NCBI GenBank assembly: GCA_021604525.1
Contig: BQJD01000008.1
Location: 62,001-126,000, forward strand
Direction: 5' to 3'
Length of the DNA stretch: 64,000 nucleotides
Source of the DNA: a marine bacterium B5-7
GTDB lineage: Bacteria > Pseudomonadota > Gammaproteobacteria > Arenicellales > CAJQKF01
Position 1 is the stretch's first letter, and each line of letters begins with the position of its first letter. Under the pieces are notes generated by a model, which was not told the origin of the DNA, searched no databases, and worked only from the letters and a program-made list of their open reading frames with translations. The translations under genes and the position numbers were made by a program. Below are positions 1 to 8,214 of the stretch, piece by piece.

Positions 1-372
1 AAAGGGTGTGAGGTAATCGAGCGGCTCGACAGTGCCCAGTTCGAGTACGATTCCGCGGCTCTTACACCGTCGGCGCTGACAGTAGTGGATCGTGTCGCAG
101 CTCGGATTATGAGTGTGGGTAATCGCAAGTTTGAGGTGGCCGGGCACACCGATTCCAAAGGTACCGACGAATACAATGACAAATTGGGTCAGCGTCGCGC
201 CATTGCGGTTTACGAAGCACTGACACGGTCCGGTGTTCCTGCCAATCAGCTGGTGATTCGAAGCTATGGTGAAACCCAGCCAATCGCGCCAAACGCCAAT
301 GCGGATGGTAGTGACAACCCGGAAGGCCGGGCCTTGAATCGGCGCGTTGAAATTGTCGAGTTGGCGATGTAA
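1..372 (+). CDS. OmpA-family C-terminal domain protein (5' end missing)
   Basis: The frame is open from base 1, so the gene begins outside the window and only its last 123 residues are seen. They form an OmpA-like peptidoglycan-binding domain. Visible marks are GHTDSKG (the Asp that contacts diaminopimelate in known structures), the helix ending LGQRRA, the SYGETQP strand, and the closing GRALNRRVEIVE strand with the conserved Arg. Proteins with this domain (OmpA, Pal, YiaD, MotB-like) fix the outer membrane or a motor to the cell wall. The missing N-terminus would decide between a barrel porin and a lipoprotein. A strong hairpin terminator follows about 60 bases after the stop. The domain is certain; the subfamily is not. 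Confidence 0.87.
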   Translation, partial: KGCEVIERLDSAQFEYDSAALTPSALTVVDRVAARIMSVGNRKFEVAGHTDSKGTDEYNDKLGQRRAIAVYEALTRSGVPANQLVIRSYGETQPIAPNANADGSDNPEGRALNRRVEIVELAM

Positions 373-428
373 TACCCGCTTGCCGAGCTTCCACTAACGT
401 CGCTTCCCGAACGGAAGACAGACGTTTT

Positions 429-463
429 AAAAAAGCCCCGCACCGTCAGGTGTGGGGCTTTTT
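429..463. terminator. Bidirectional Rho-independent terminator
   Basis: A 10-bp stem (GCCCCGCACC / GGTGTGGGGC) with a 4-base loop is flanked by an A-run on the left and a T-run on the right. It can therefore stop transcripts from both sides. On the plus strand it ends the OmpA-like gene. On the minus strand it lies just beyond the leftward glycosylation operon that runs from 3799 to about 529. Confidence 0.87.
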
Positions 464-528
464 AATCTACAGATGTTTAATCGAGATTATGATCTTGCGA
501 TTGATTGACCGCTTAATCCGTAATCTGA

Positions 529-831
529 TCAGCTATCAAGCCGACCCATCAGTTTGTCGCGAATTAACCCGCCCCGCCGAAGCAGGGTCAAGCGTGTTCG
601 TCTGTATCGTGTCAACCAGTTACGCCACTGCCGTTCATATTTGACACTGATAATGGCGGCATGGCGGCCAAAAAATATTCGTGAATTGATTGCCAGCAGA
701 TCGCCAATCCGCGGTCCGTTGGCGACACCGCTAATGCCCAGCATCTTCCACAGAAGGACGATTTTTAACATCCGTACACAGCCCGTCCCCGAGGCATCGA
801 AGCGGTCAGTTGTTACGCGTTTTGAAGTCAT
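529..831 (-). CDS. Small basic hypothetical protein coupled to HAD gene
   Basis: This 100-codon frame starts with an ATG that overlaps the TGA of the upstream HAD-like gene (ATGA), the same type of junction that gene has with the GT2 gene. It stops about 65 bases before the bidirectional terminator. The protein is rich in Arg, has a hydrophobic stretch near residues 20-55, and ends in a basic helix-like segment. I do not recognise a family. The coupling and the position between operon and terminator argue that it is real. Its unremarkable composition and the lack of a known domain argue for caution. It could instead be a chance frame in a 3' untranslated region. Confidence 0.35.
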   Translation of the reverse strand: MTSKRVTTDRFDASGTGCVRMLKIVLLWKMLGISGVANGPRIGDLLAINSRIFFGRHAAIISVKYERQWRNWLTRYRRTRLTLLRRGGLIRDKLMGRLDS

Positions 832-2891
832 GATCCAAGTAGCTTGATAGCGTGGCGAATATAATAAAATAAACGCACCAGGGGATCGAAACGCAACCGT
901 TTAAGTGATAGATCCCAAAGCGTTCGATTGGCGTGAATGATTTTTCGAACTCGTCGTGAGGGTTTATGTCGGCCGGCAAAATCATCCTGATGAGAACGAT
1001 GCCTGATCCGATCAACTTCGTTAGTGGACGGAAATGCCAGTCGCGCTGTTAGTAACCACTTGATCCAGGGCTTCAGGTGATGAGCGCTATAGCCGGTTAC
1101 CGCCATGGCAGCGGCAAAGCGCGGTGCGGCGTCAAACACGCCTTGCCTCAACGATGCGTAGTACTCGTTTTGTTCTTCTTCGGCCATGGCCGAAGCATCA
1201 ATGGTCTCCCTGAAAACCGGCTCCACCGAAGCATAGCGACGCTGATACCCGACCACGCTCGGATGAGGCGCTCGGCAGGTTTCCTCGAATAAATCCTTGA
1301 CGGTTTGTACGAGACTTTCCGGAAAACTGAATCGCATGGCGTCGTATACGATACCGCGAACCCGTGACTCGTGATTATCACGATAGGGCATCAAACGGGT
1401 TGCGCCCAGCAACAGGCCGTGTATCCGGGGTTTGTGGAGCCGATGAGAAATTGCGTCGACCAGAAAATGTTGTATGGTGCCGAGCCAGCCGATATCTACA
1501 AGAGCAACGTCGGGTTGATCGAAAAAACCTTCCTGGTTCAGATAGCTTTCGAGACTGAGCTGGGCGGGTCGTGCCTGACGACGAACCTCATCCTGAAATG
1601 ACTCATCAAGCAGCAGATCCTTGAATTTACGTCTAATAGCAGGCGTTGTACCTGGTGTCATCGGTCCGATCGGATCGTGGACGCTCAGGTCGTGCGATTC
1701 CAGATACGGCAGTAACTGCTCGATATCCAGGGAAAAGACCCGGCAGACATCGCTGAAGTCGCGACTATTGGCAGGAAGCAGGGCGGCATGGGCACTGAGC
1801 TCGGATAGCCCACTACGGGCACACGATGCCTTGGCAAGTGCCAGTCGGCTGACATACAGATAGCTTGTCTCGGGAAAATCACCTTCCGGTGCAAGGCAGG
1901 GAAGCATTTCCTCAAACACACGCATCAGGGTCCAGCCCTCACGTGAGCAGAAGTACAATCGCCTCACCTCGTTGGTGCGACAGTATTCAAGGACGGAAAG
2001 ACAAAAGTAACTCAGTATCGGTCCGAGAAAGTTGTAGCCATCGCGATACAGATCCGGTACTTCCTGATTTTCTCCTTCAAGCGGTAGCATGAGTTGCTGC
2101 ACGTAACGGCCGCGCAACAGGGCGCTGTTTCGTGCCCTGGCATACATCTCGCGAGCGACACCCAGCCGGTGCTTTTCCTTAAGGTCGCGAATGACAAAAG
2201 CCTTGATGCCAAATTCATCGGGCATCAGACCGTCGGAAATCGGATTGTCGCCGACATGAAGCCAGCGTTCAGGATTTAGCCCAAAACGTTCCGCCATCAA
2301 CGGCCATGCACTGCCAGATGCCTTGGCGCGAAATGAGTCGGCTGAAGAAATAACGTCCTCTACATAGTCATCCAGGCCTTTGTCGGCAATGAGTTGTTTC
2401 AGATAGGTAGCAGGCAGATATATGTCGGAGACCAGGAACACCCGTTTTTTGAGTCGGGAAAGCTCTTCCAGCCAGATGGCCAAAGGCTCACGCACCACCA
2501 GCATTGATGATTCCATGAGCATTTCGAAAGCGCCGACTTCTTCGAGTAATCCGTCTGGAACCGGACTGCCGAAAATCTTCTCCAGCAACTCCCTCATAAA
2601 GTTGTCATAACAGGCTTCATGATCGGGAAACCGTTTGCCGTTGCGGTCGCGCTCGGCCTGTTCGATTTCGTTACGGGTCTCCCAGACACGTACGGCAGTC
2701 CACTTGATATCACTCATAGCGGCGATGTCGGCAATAAACTTCGCGACTGGTCGTTTGACCTCATCCGGATCGTGAACGCGGCGTACTAACAGCGTGTCGA
2801 ATACATCGAGAGTGACGCAGTCCACCTCATCAAGGTGAGATGATGTGGCTGTTATCAGTTGTTGAAGGTCAAAACAGGTCTGCGCAGTCAC
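828..2891 (-). CDS. HAD-superfamily hydrolase, large surface-polysaccharide type (COG5610-like)
   Basis: The N-terminal quarter is a HAD phosphatase-like domain. Motif I is D29-V-F-D32-T-L-L, followed by a LVSDIYLP motif II and a motif IV of the form GDNPISD. The remaining 450 or so residues have no motif that I can name; this layout is that of the large HAD proteins often found in O-antigen and capsule loci. A likely role is cleavage or transfer of a phosphate on a glycan precursor, but the substrate is unknown. The GTG start overlaps the stop of the upstream GT2 gene (GTGA), so the two are translationally coupled. Both HAD aspartates are present, so catalysis is plausible. Confidence 0.85.
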   Translation of the reverse strand: MTAQTCFDLQQLITATSSHLDEVDCVTLDVFDTLLVRRVHDPDEVKRPVAKFIADIAAMSDIKWTAVRVWETRNEIEQAERDRNGKRFPDHEACYDNFMRELLEKIFGSPVPDGLLEEVGAFEMLMESSMLVVREPLAIWLEELSRLKKRVFLVSDIYLPATYLKQLIADKGLDDYVEDVISSADSFRAKASGSAWPLMAERFGLNPERWLHVGDNPISDGLMPDEFGIKAFVIRDLKEKHRLGVAREMYARARNSALLRGRYVQQLMLPLEGENQEVPDLYRDGYNFLGPILSYFCLSVLEYCRTNEVRRLYFCSREGWTLMRVFEEMLPCLAPEGDFPETSYLYVSRLALAKASCARSGLSELSAHAALLPANSRDFSDVCRVFSLDIEQLLPYLESHDLSVHDPIGPMTPGTTPAIRRKFKDLLLDESFQDEVRRQARPAQLSLESYLNQEGFFDQPDVALVDIGWLGTIQHFLVDAISHRLHKPRIHGLLLGATRLMPYRDNHESRVRGIVYDAMRFSFPESLVQTVKDLFEETCRAPHPSVVGYQRRYASVEPVFRETIDASAMAEEEQNEYYASLRQGVFDAAPRFAAAMAVTGYSAHHLKPWIKWLLTARLAFPSTNEVDRIRHRSHQDDFAGRHKPSRRVRKIIHANRTLWDLSLKRLRFDPLVRLFYYIRHAIKLLGS

Positions 2892-3799
2892 TTGACAAAT
2901 TTCCTCTTGATCCTGCCCAAAGCACGTTGGGTAAATGATGAAGCGACAGCCGGCTGTTGGCGGTTTACAGCGGGTTTGAGCTGCCTTCTAACATCGATCA
3001 ATTCATGTTCGAGTTCGATGAGGCGCGATGCTCCGGTGTCAACGTATGTTCGAAGCTGTTCGGGTAGTCGCGCCAGCATATAGCGGCGAATCACATCCCG
3101 ATCCTGTTCGCGGCCGATAATGGCAGCCTCAGATAGCGTGTTACCCTGGTGAATGCGATAACGTAGCAATTGTTCGTCAGCAAGATAGACGGTTTGTGCT
3201 TCGGCAGCCAGCAAAAGTCGGAAAACGTAATCGTAATCATGCAGGTAACGTATCGGTGCAAAGCCGCCGACCAGTTGGCCGAGTTCGCGCGTCATGAATA
3301 TATTCGACGTAGTGACCATGAAGTTGCCACGCAGGAAACCACGATATAAGTCATTTTTCTCAAAGTAGAATTGACGATTGCGTTGATGCCAGTCATTCCA
3401 GGGATGGGTCGTGTCCACCAGCGAATGGCCATCATCGTCGATGGGTTCGACATCGGTGAACACGAAACGCGCACCGTTTTCACAGATGTCCACAAGGTGG
3501 GCAAGTCGTTCGACATGGTAAAAATCGTCGGAATTAAGGATGGCAATGTATCGACCTTTGGAACGCCCAATGGCAGCATTGAGTGCATTGTACGCATCCT
3601 GGTTTTGCTGGTAATGGTAGCTGAGCCTGGCGTCACGAAAGCTGTGGATGATGTCGGCTGTTGAATCGGTCGAGCCGTCATCAACGATTACCAGTTCGAA
3701 ATCCCCGAAACTCTGGTCGAGCACGCTGGTAATGGCATCGGCAATAAAACGTTCGTGGTTATACGCCGGCATGACGACCGAAACGGCGGGCGATGACAT
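2888..3799 (-). CDS. Family 2 glycosyltransferase
   Basis: A 303-residue GT-A fold enzyme of family GT2. It opens with the usual beta-alpha start (VSVVMPAYNHERFI), then VDDGSTD, which binds the nucleotide, and LNSDDF, which supplies the metal-binding DxD-like acidic pair. It has no predicted membrane segment, so it should act on the cytoplasmic face using a nucleotide sugar. It is first in a leftward operon with the HAD-like gene. The family is certain; donor and acceptor sugars cannot be read from the sequence. The last 50 residues are basic and may bind membrane. Confidence 0.95.
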   Translation of the reverse strand: MSSPAVSVVMPAYNHERFIADAITSVLDQSFGDFELVIVDDGSTDSTADIIHSFRDARLSYHYQQNQDAYNALNAAIGRSKGRYIAILNSDDFYHVERLAHLVDICENGARFVFTDVEPIDDDGHSLVDTTHPWNDWHQRNRQFYFEKNDLYRGFLRGNFMVTTSNIFMTRELGQLVGGFAPIRYLHDYDYVFRLLLAAEAQTVYLADEQLLRYRIHQGNTLSEAAIIGREQDRDVIRRYMLARLPEQLRTYVDTGASRLIELEHELIDVRRQLKPAVNRQQPAVASSFTQRALGRIKRKFVK

Positions 3800-3979
3800 G
3801 TATTGGATTCGTTATGTGTCGGTTGGTGTGGTCGCCAAAAGCAGCCAGTTCGAGTTGAACAGCGCCTACATTGCACCGGAAACCTGGCTTAACATCACAG
3901 GAATTTAACTTTTCCGGGCCTGCCTGCTATCGGGTGTTCCGAAGCAATCGGCTATACTAGCGGATTAAAAGATTCTTGT

Positions 3980-4005
3980 CAGGACGCCTTTTGCGTCCTG
4001 TTTTT
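3980..4005 (+). terminator. Orphan Rho-independent terminator / attenuator
   Basis: A perfect 8-bp stem (CAGGACGC / GCGTCCTG) with a 5-base loop is followed directly by five T. It acts only on the plus strand, yet the nearest gene to its left (2888-3799) is on the minus strand, so there is no coding transcript for it to end. A TATACT box lies at 3953-3958, which would start an RNA of about 40 nt ending here, or make this a leader attenuator for the gene at 4072. The hairpin is clear; its role is inference. Confidence 0.75.
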
Positions 4006-4071
4006 CGTGATTGGGCAAGCTATCGCCGACTATCGGGGTTTAGTGTCGGGGATTGAAGGGAAAATGCAAAT

Positions 4072-5622
4072 TTGAGCGAGATGTCGAATGGGGCGGTCAT
4101 TGTGCCTTCCGGGGGTGCTTGTGCAAGACACCACCCCGGGTTAATTGCCGTCGGGATTATCATCAGTATATTGTTGACGCAGTGGGCGATCCATGTCGAT
4201 GGCATCATCAATAACGATGGTGTTCATTATATTCTCACGGCCGAGCATATCGCTGCCGGCGAATGGAAAGAGGCCTTCGAAACTTTCAAGTGGCCAGCTT
4301 ATTCATTCCTGATTGCCCAGGTGCAGATGGTTACCGGGGTCGGATTCGAGAATGCAGCCCATATCGTCACTACGATTGGATTTACCCTTGCGGTGCTTGG
4401 GTTCGTATGTGTCGTCCATGCCCTTGGGGGCCGTCAAAGGGTGCTGTGGCTGGCATTGGCGGTTGCTTTTGTGTATCCCGGGATTAATGAATTCCGCTCT
4501 TATCTGATTCGCGATTCGATCTTCCTTGCCTGTTATCTGTTCGCACTCTCGTCGTTCATTCGCTATGCGTATCATCCAGCACTATCGCAGCTACTCATTG
4601 GTACGCTATTGCTCATCATGGCGGCATTGTTTCGAGTGGAATCTGTCGCGTTGCTTTGCCTGATTCCGGTTTGGCTTGCTTCGGGGGTCGGCACCCGGGC
4701 ACCTCACCCACTGTTGCTTCTTGGTTATCTTGTTGTGGCGTTGCCGCTGGTGACATTATTTTACTGCTGGTGGGTATATCGGCCCGATGATGTTAGCGCT
4801 ATCACCGATATTTTTACCGATCCGTGGCAATTTATTACCCTGGCATTCGAGCAACTTGGAGCCGAAATCACTACCCATGATGCCGTCGGCCAACATATCT
4901 CGACAAGTGAATTATTATCCGCGTTAGGGATTACCCTCTGGATCGTGTTAAAGGCGACTATCGAAGCGATATCCGTCCCCTTCGCCTTGATTTTGTGCCT
5001 CGAGGCCTGGCGGCGACGATTATTTTTCGGCTCAACAGAACCCGTACGCCGGTTGATTGTGTCGATAATCATTGTTCATATAGTGATTCTGGTGATATTT
5101 GCCTTCGCCAAATCGTTCCTCGCTCCGCGATATCCTGTAGCCCTGGCCATGACCTTGGTGTTGGCAGTTCCCTTTGCACTTGACCGATACATTACTCATT
5201 GGGGGCAGATGGAATCGGGGCTCCGCCGTGGCTTGCAGATTACTCTGGTGGCGTTTTTTATGGGGGTCAATCTTGTCGAAGGATTGAATAATTACACCGA
5301 CAAAACTTACTTGAAAGACGCCGGTCACTGGTTCAGGAAGCATGTCGCCGCGGACGCTCGAATCGCGTCCAATGACATGAAATTCGTGTTTTACGCTAAT
5401 CGCTATGCGGAGAAATGGGTCGCATTTCGGGATAAGAAAGAATTTTTGGAATTTCTCACATCAGATCAATGGATGTTCAAGGACTATCTGGCCATCAATG
5501 TCCGTCGCAAGGATAAAGGCCTCATGCAATTAATCGATGAAAATCTTCATCAAAAACCCATCAAGCGCTTTGATAGCGACAAAGGAGATTTTCTGCTTGT
5601 TTACTACACCGGTGACGATTAA
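4072..5622 (+). CDS. Polytopic membrane protein, GT-C glycosyltransferase-like
   Basis: A 516-residue integral membrane protein with roughly ten hydrophobic segments and a soluble C-terminus of about 110 residues. After the first membrane helix comes a periplasmic loop with IINNDGVHYILTAEH (Asp49, with Tyr53 nearby). This resembles the acidic loop 1 of GT-C enzymes, which transfer sugars from polyprenyl-phosphate donors (PMT/ArnT relatives). The start is a TTG at 4072, ten bases after AAGGGA; an in-frame ATG at 4081 is the alternative. It sits alone between two surface-related loci. GT-C membership is inference from topology and the loop motif, and a non-enzymatic membrane role is possible. 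Confidence 0.72.
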   Translation: MSEMSNGAVIVPSGGACARHHPGLIAVGIIISILLTQWAIHVDGIINNDGVHYILTAEHIAAGEWKEAFETFKWPAYSFLIAQVQMVTGVGFENAAHIVTTIGFTLAVLGFVCVVHALGGRQRVLWLALAVAFVYPGINEFRSYLIRDSIFLACYLFALSSFIRYAYHPALSQLLIGTLLLIMAALFRVESVALLCLIPVWLASGVGTRAPHPLLLLGYLVVALPLVTLFYCWWVYRPDDVSAITDIFTDPWQFITLAFEQLGAEITTHDAVGQHISTSELLSALGITLWIVLKATIEAISVPFALILCLEAWRRRLFFGSTEPVRRLIVSIIIVHIVILVIFAFAKSFLAPRYPVALAMTLVLAVPFALDRYITHWGQMESGLRRGLQITLVAFFMGVNLVEGLNNYTDKTYLKDAGHWFRKHVAADARIASNDMKFVFYANRYAEKWVAFRDKKEFLEFLTSDQWMFKDYLAINVRRKDKGLMQLIDENLHQKPIKRFDSDKGDFLLVYYTGDD

Positions 5623-5651
5623 TCGGGAGACCTCACCATGAGTTCGATTAA

Positions 5652-5678
5652 TTGACAAGATCTTGTGGCATTGATACT
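5652..5678 (+). promoter_or_regulatory. Possible sigma-70 promoter before the subtilisin-like gene
   Basis: A consensus TTGACA at 5652 is followed after 15 bases by GATACT at 5673-5678. The spacer is short and the -10 is imperfect, so this is a weak call. It would give a leader of about 170 nt before the gene at 5853. The rest of the 5623-5852 gap shows only a possible TATAAA at 5709 without a matching -35. Confidence 0.25.
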
Positions 5679-5852
5679 GCCTGGGGCGTGACTGCATTGG
5701 CGTTCTGGTATAAAGTTGCGGCGCTGTGTTGTGCGGATTGCTTCCGCATGAGCCGATTTTCGCGTTTGGTGCAATGCGATTTCCGATGCAGGCGGCTTTC
5801 GGGTCAGCTGTACATTTTCAAGACATCAACTGGATAAGACACCGGGATTGGT

Positions 5853-7925
5853 ATGGTAACTCGTTCTTTTTCAAAGCTCGCCGTCATTTTGTCTACTGCT
5901 GGAGTGTTGGCCGTCCCGGCATACTCGTTAGCCCAGTCACCGATCACCGCATCGCTCGATACGGGCGTTGATAATGATCAAATGACAGACGTTCGTGTTC
6001 CGGGTTTCGATTTCGTCGACAATGACGCCGATACCAACGACCGATCGTCCAACAGCCACGGAACTTTCCAGGCGCTTATTTATCACGATCATGCACCAAC
6101 ATCGAGGTACATGTCGATTCGTACCTACACCGGCAATGGCGACAGCGGCAAGATGTTGTTGTCTCGCGGTCAGGCTGCGGTCGATTTCGCCTTGGCTAAT
6201 CCGGCCGTTAAAGTACTCATGATCAATCGGCTTCAGCCGATTGACGCCGGGCGGCTTCAAACGGCTGCCAAACGTGATGTCACTGTACTCATTAACTCCG
6301 GCAATCAAGGCCAGCCGAATCCACAGGGTAGTGCTACCTTGATACCGCAGCTCGGCGGCAAGGGCCTCATTGTTGCCGCTCATACGGAGGATGGTACGAT
6401 CTGGAGCAAGAGTAACCGCCCCGGTCCAGCATTCGCAGAGCATACAATCACTGCCTTATACAATACCCCGCGAACCGATGTTGAAGGAACGTCTTTCGCG
6501 CTGCCACGAGTGGCGGCTACGGCTGTTCGACTCAAAACACTCGATCCGCACCTGACTCCGTTTCAAATAGTCGAGATTATCAAGCGCACCGCTCGTGATG
6601 CCGGCGCGCCCGGTGTCGATAGCGTATACGGTTACGGCCTGCTTGATGCCAACGCTGCTTTTCAGGCAGTTGGTACACCAGTAGTGCCTGACGGTGGGGG
6701 TGGCGGAGGCGGGGGCGGAGGTGGTTCATCCGCCGGTGTGGCAGTGGCCGGTGCGCTGGTCATAGGCGGTGGATTGTACGCTCTGATCAAACGCAACAAG
6801 GAACTCAAAAGAACCCTTATCCTCGATGATTATGGTCGCAGTTTTATAATGGATATGAGCGTTGCCACAACCAAACGTGACCGTACACCGTCACTCAATC
6901 TTGTTATGGCCGATCTGGAACGCGAAGACCGTGTCATGCAAATTACCGATAACGAAGAGGTAAAGAGTTACGCGGTGTTGAGCACAAATCGCGACAATTT
7001 TCGCGCTTTGGATGATGTAAACGATCTCGACTTCCGGGGTACTGAAGACGTGTCCTATTCGTTTCAGAGTGAGTACAGCTCGGGTCGAAAATTCGGTTTC
7101 GCGCTAAACGATTCCCAGCGCAGTGCTTTCGGCGCCATGTCACTGATCGACGAGGGAGCCTCGAAGATAGATTTTCTCACTACCGAATCGGTAACCGTCC
7201 CTTTCATGGGCTTCACCGATCAGGGCATCAGTTCCATGATGCAGTTCCAGCCAGCAGATCGTATTAATGTCAAGGTCGGTTTGTCGGCCAATGACGATCA
7301 GCAACAATGGGGTCTAGAAAGCGACAGCGCATTCTTCGAAACCAGCTACGAAACGCCACGTTACGGACTTGCGGTTCAGGTGGGCGAATTGTATGAAGAT
7401 GGTAGCCTGTTTGGTGGATCCTCCAGTGGCGCTTTTAGCGTCGACTCCGCAAAAACTTTGTCAATCGGGTTGTCCGGGCGCTACAGCCTGACTCCCGAAA
7501 CATCTTTGATCGGCAGTTATACTCGTGGTTTCACAGATGTAAAGCATAAACAACCCAGTCTACTGAGTAATTTTTCGACAATCGAAACTGACAGCTTCGG
7601 CGCAGGTCTCATCAGTCGCAATCTGTTTACGCGAGGCGATGCGTTCGGAGTTGGATTTTTCCAGCCTTTGCGGGTAACCAGTGGGGAAGTGGATACCACC
7701 GTTCCATATGCGCGGGATATCGAAGGCAACATATATTCCAACTCGGGTCGCTACAGTCTCGTCCCCGATGGCGCCGAGCATGTATATGAGTTGTATTACA
7801 GCGTCGATCTTGGTCACAAATCACGACTTGGCACTCACCTGATGTATCGTTCAGAGCCATGGTCTGACGCCGATGCCCAGAGCGAAAGCGTGGTTATGTT
7901 CACACTCGACAAGGCGTTTAATTAG
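5853..7925 (+). CDS. Secreted subtilisin-like (S8) protein with C-terminal barrel-like domain
   Basis: A signal peptide (about residues 1-28, ending SLAQ) leads straight into a compact peptidase S8 domain. The catalytic set is visible: Asp36 in LDTGVD, His69 in SHGT, the oxyanion Asn151 in NSGNQG, and Ser214 in GTSFALP. The domain ends near residue 275. A run of about 11 glycines follows, then a hydrophobic glycine-rich helix (around 292-312), then some 370 residues rich in alternating strands that look like an outer-membrane barrel. This matches the plan of autotransporter serine proteases. Oddities are the absence of any propeptide, a very short catalytic domain, the internal membrane-type segment, and a C-terminus ending FN rather than an aromatic residue. 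Barrel formation is inference. Confidence 0.8.
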   Translation: MVTRSFSKLAVILSTAGVLAVPAYSLAQSPITASLDTGVDNDQMTDVRVPGFDFVDNDADTNDRSSNSHGTFQALIYHDHAPTSRYMSIRTYTGNGDSGKMLLSRGQAAVDFALANPAVKVLMINRLQPIDAGRLQTAAKRDVTVLINSGNQGQPNPQGSATLIPQLGGKGLIVAAHTEDGTIWSKSNRPGPAFAEHTITALYNTPRTDVEGTSFALPRVAATAVRLKTLDPHLTPFQIVEIIKRTARDAGAPGVDSVYGYGLLDANAAFQAVGTPVVPDGGGGGGGGGGGSSAGVAVAGALVIGGGLYALIKRNKELKRTLILDDYGRSFIMDMSVATTKRDRTPSLNLVMADLEREDRVMQITDNEEVKSYAVLSTNRDNFRALDDVNDLDFRGTEDVSYSFQSEYSSGRKFGFALNDSQRSAFGAMSLIDEGASKIDFLTTESVTVPFMGFTDQGISSMMQFQPADRINVKVGLSANDDQQQWGLESDSAFFETSYETPRYGLAVQVGELYEDGSLFGGSSSGAFSVDSAKTLSIGLSGRYSLTPETSLIGSYTRGFTDVKHKQPSLLSNFSTIETDSFGAGLISRNLFTRGDAFGVGFFQPLRVTSGEVDTTVPYARDIEGNIYSNSGRYSLVPDGAEHVYELYYSVDLGHKSRLGTHLMYRSEPWSDADAQSESVVMFTLDKAFN

Positions 7926-8014
7926 CTTTTTGTTAGTAGTCAACGACACCATTCGGTGACTTCTGACCTGGGCAAGTTGGCATTTGTTGTTTGCGAATGG
8001 CTGGTGAATCCCAT

Positions 8015-8043
8015 ACTTTGCTTTACTGCCAAGCAGATATAAT
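8015..8043 (+). promoter_or_regulatory. Possible promoter of the 8215 glycan operon
   Basis: A perfect TATAAT lies at 8038-8043, with a poor -35 (ACTTTG) 17 bases upstream at 8015-8020. The predicted leader is about 165 nt. It is the only good -10 in the 289-base gap between the subtilisin-like gene and the glycosyltransferase. Confidence 0.35.
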
Positions 8044-8214
8044 TTGGAAAAGCTGGAATTTGCCCGCTAGCGTGTGAGTCCAGGTGTACTGGTCGGCCGG
8101 ATTAACGAAGACAATGTCACCATGCATTATCGTCATCTCGCCTGATATTTGTGGGTAAAACCCATCGCGGGCCAAAGGAAATCAGATCGGAGCGAGACCG
8201 GTCGGGCTAGATAA

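Noticed and set aside
554-847. Plus-strand open frame opposite the small basic frame at 529-831
   Set aside because: It is antisense to the end of the HAD gene and to a better-placed coupled frame; the composition is Arg-rich shadow-like with no start signal.
5638-5655. Five-codon frame with GGGAG upstream after the GT-C-like gene
   Set aside because: Too short to support and overlaps the possible TTGACA box; probably chance.
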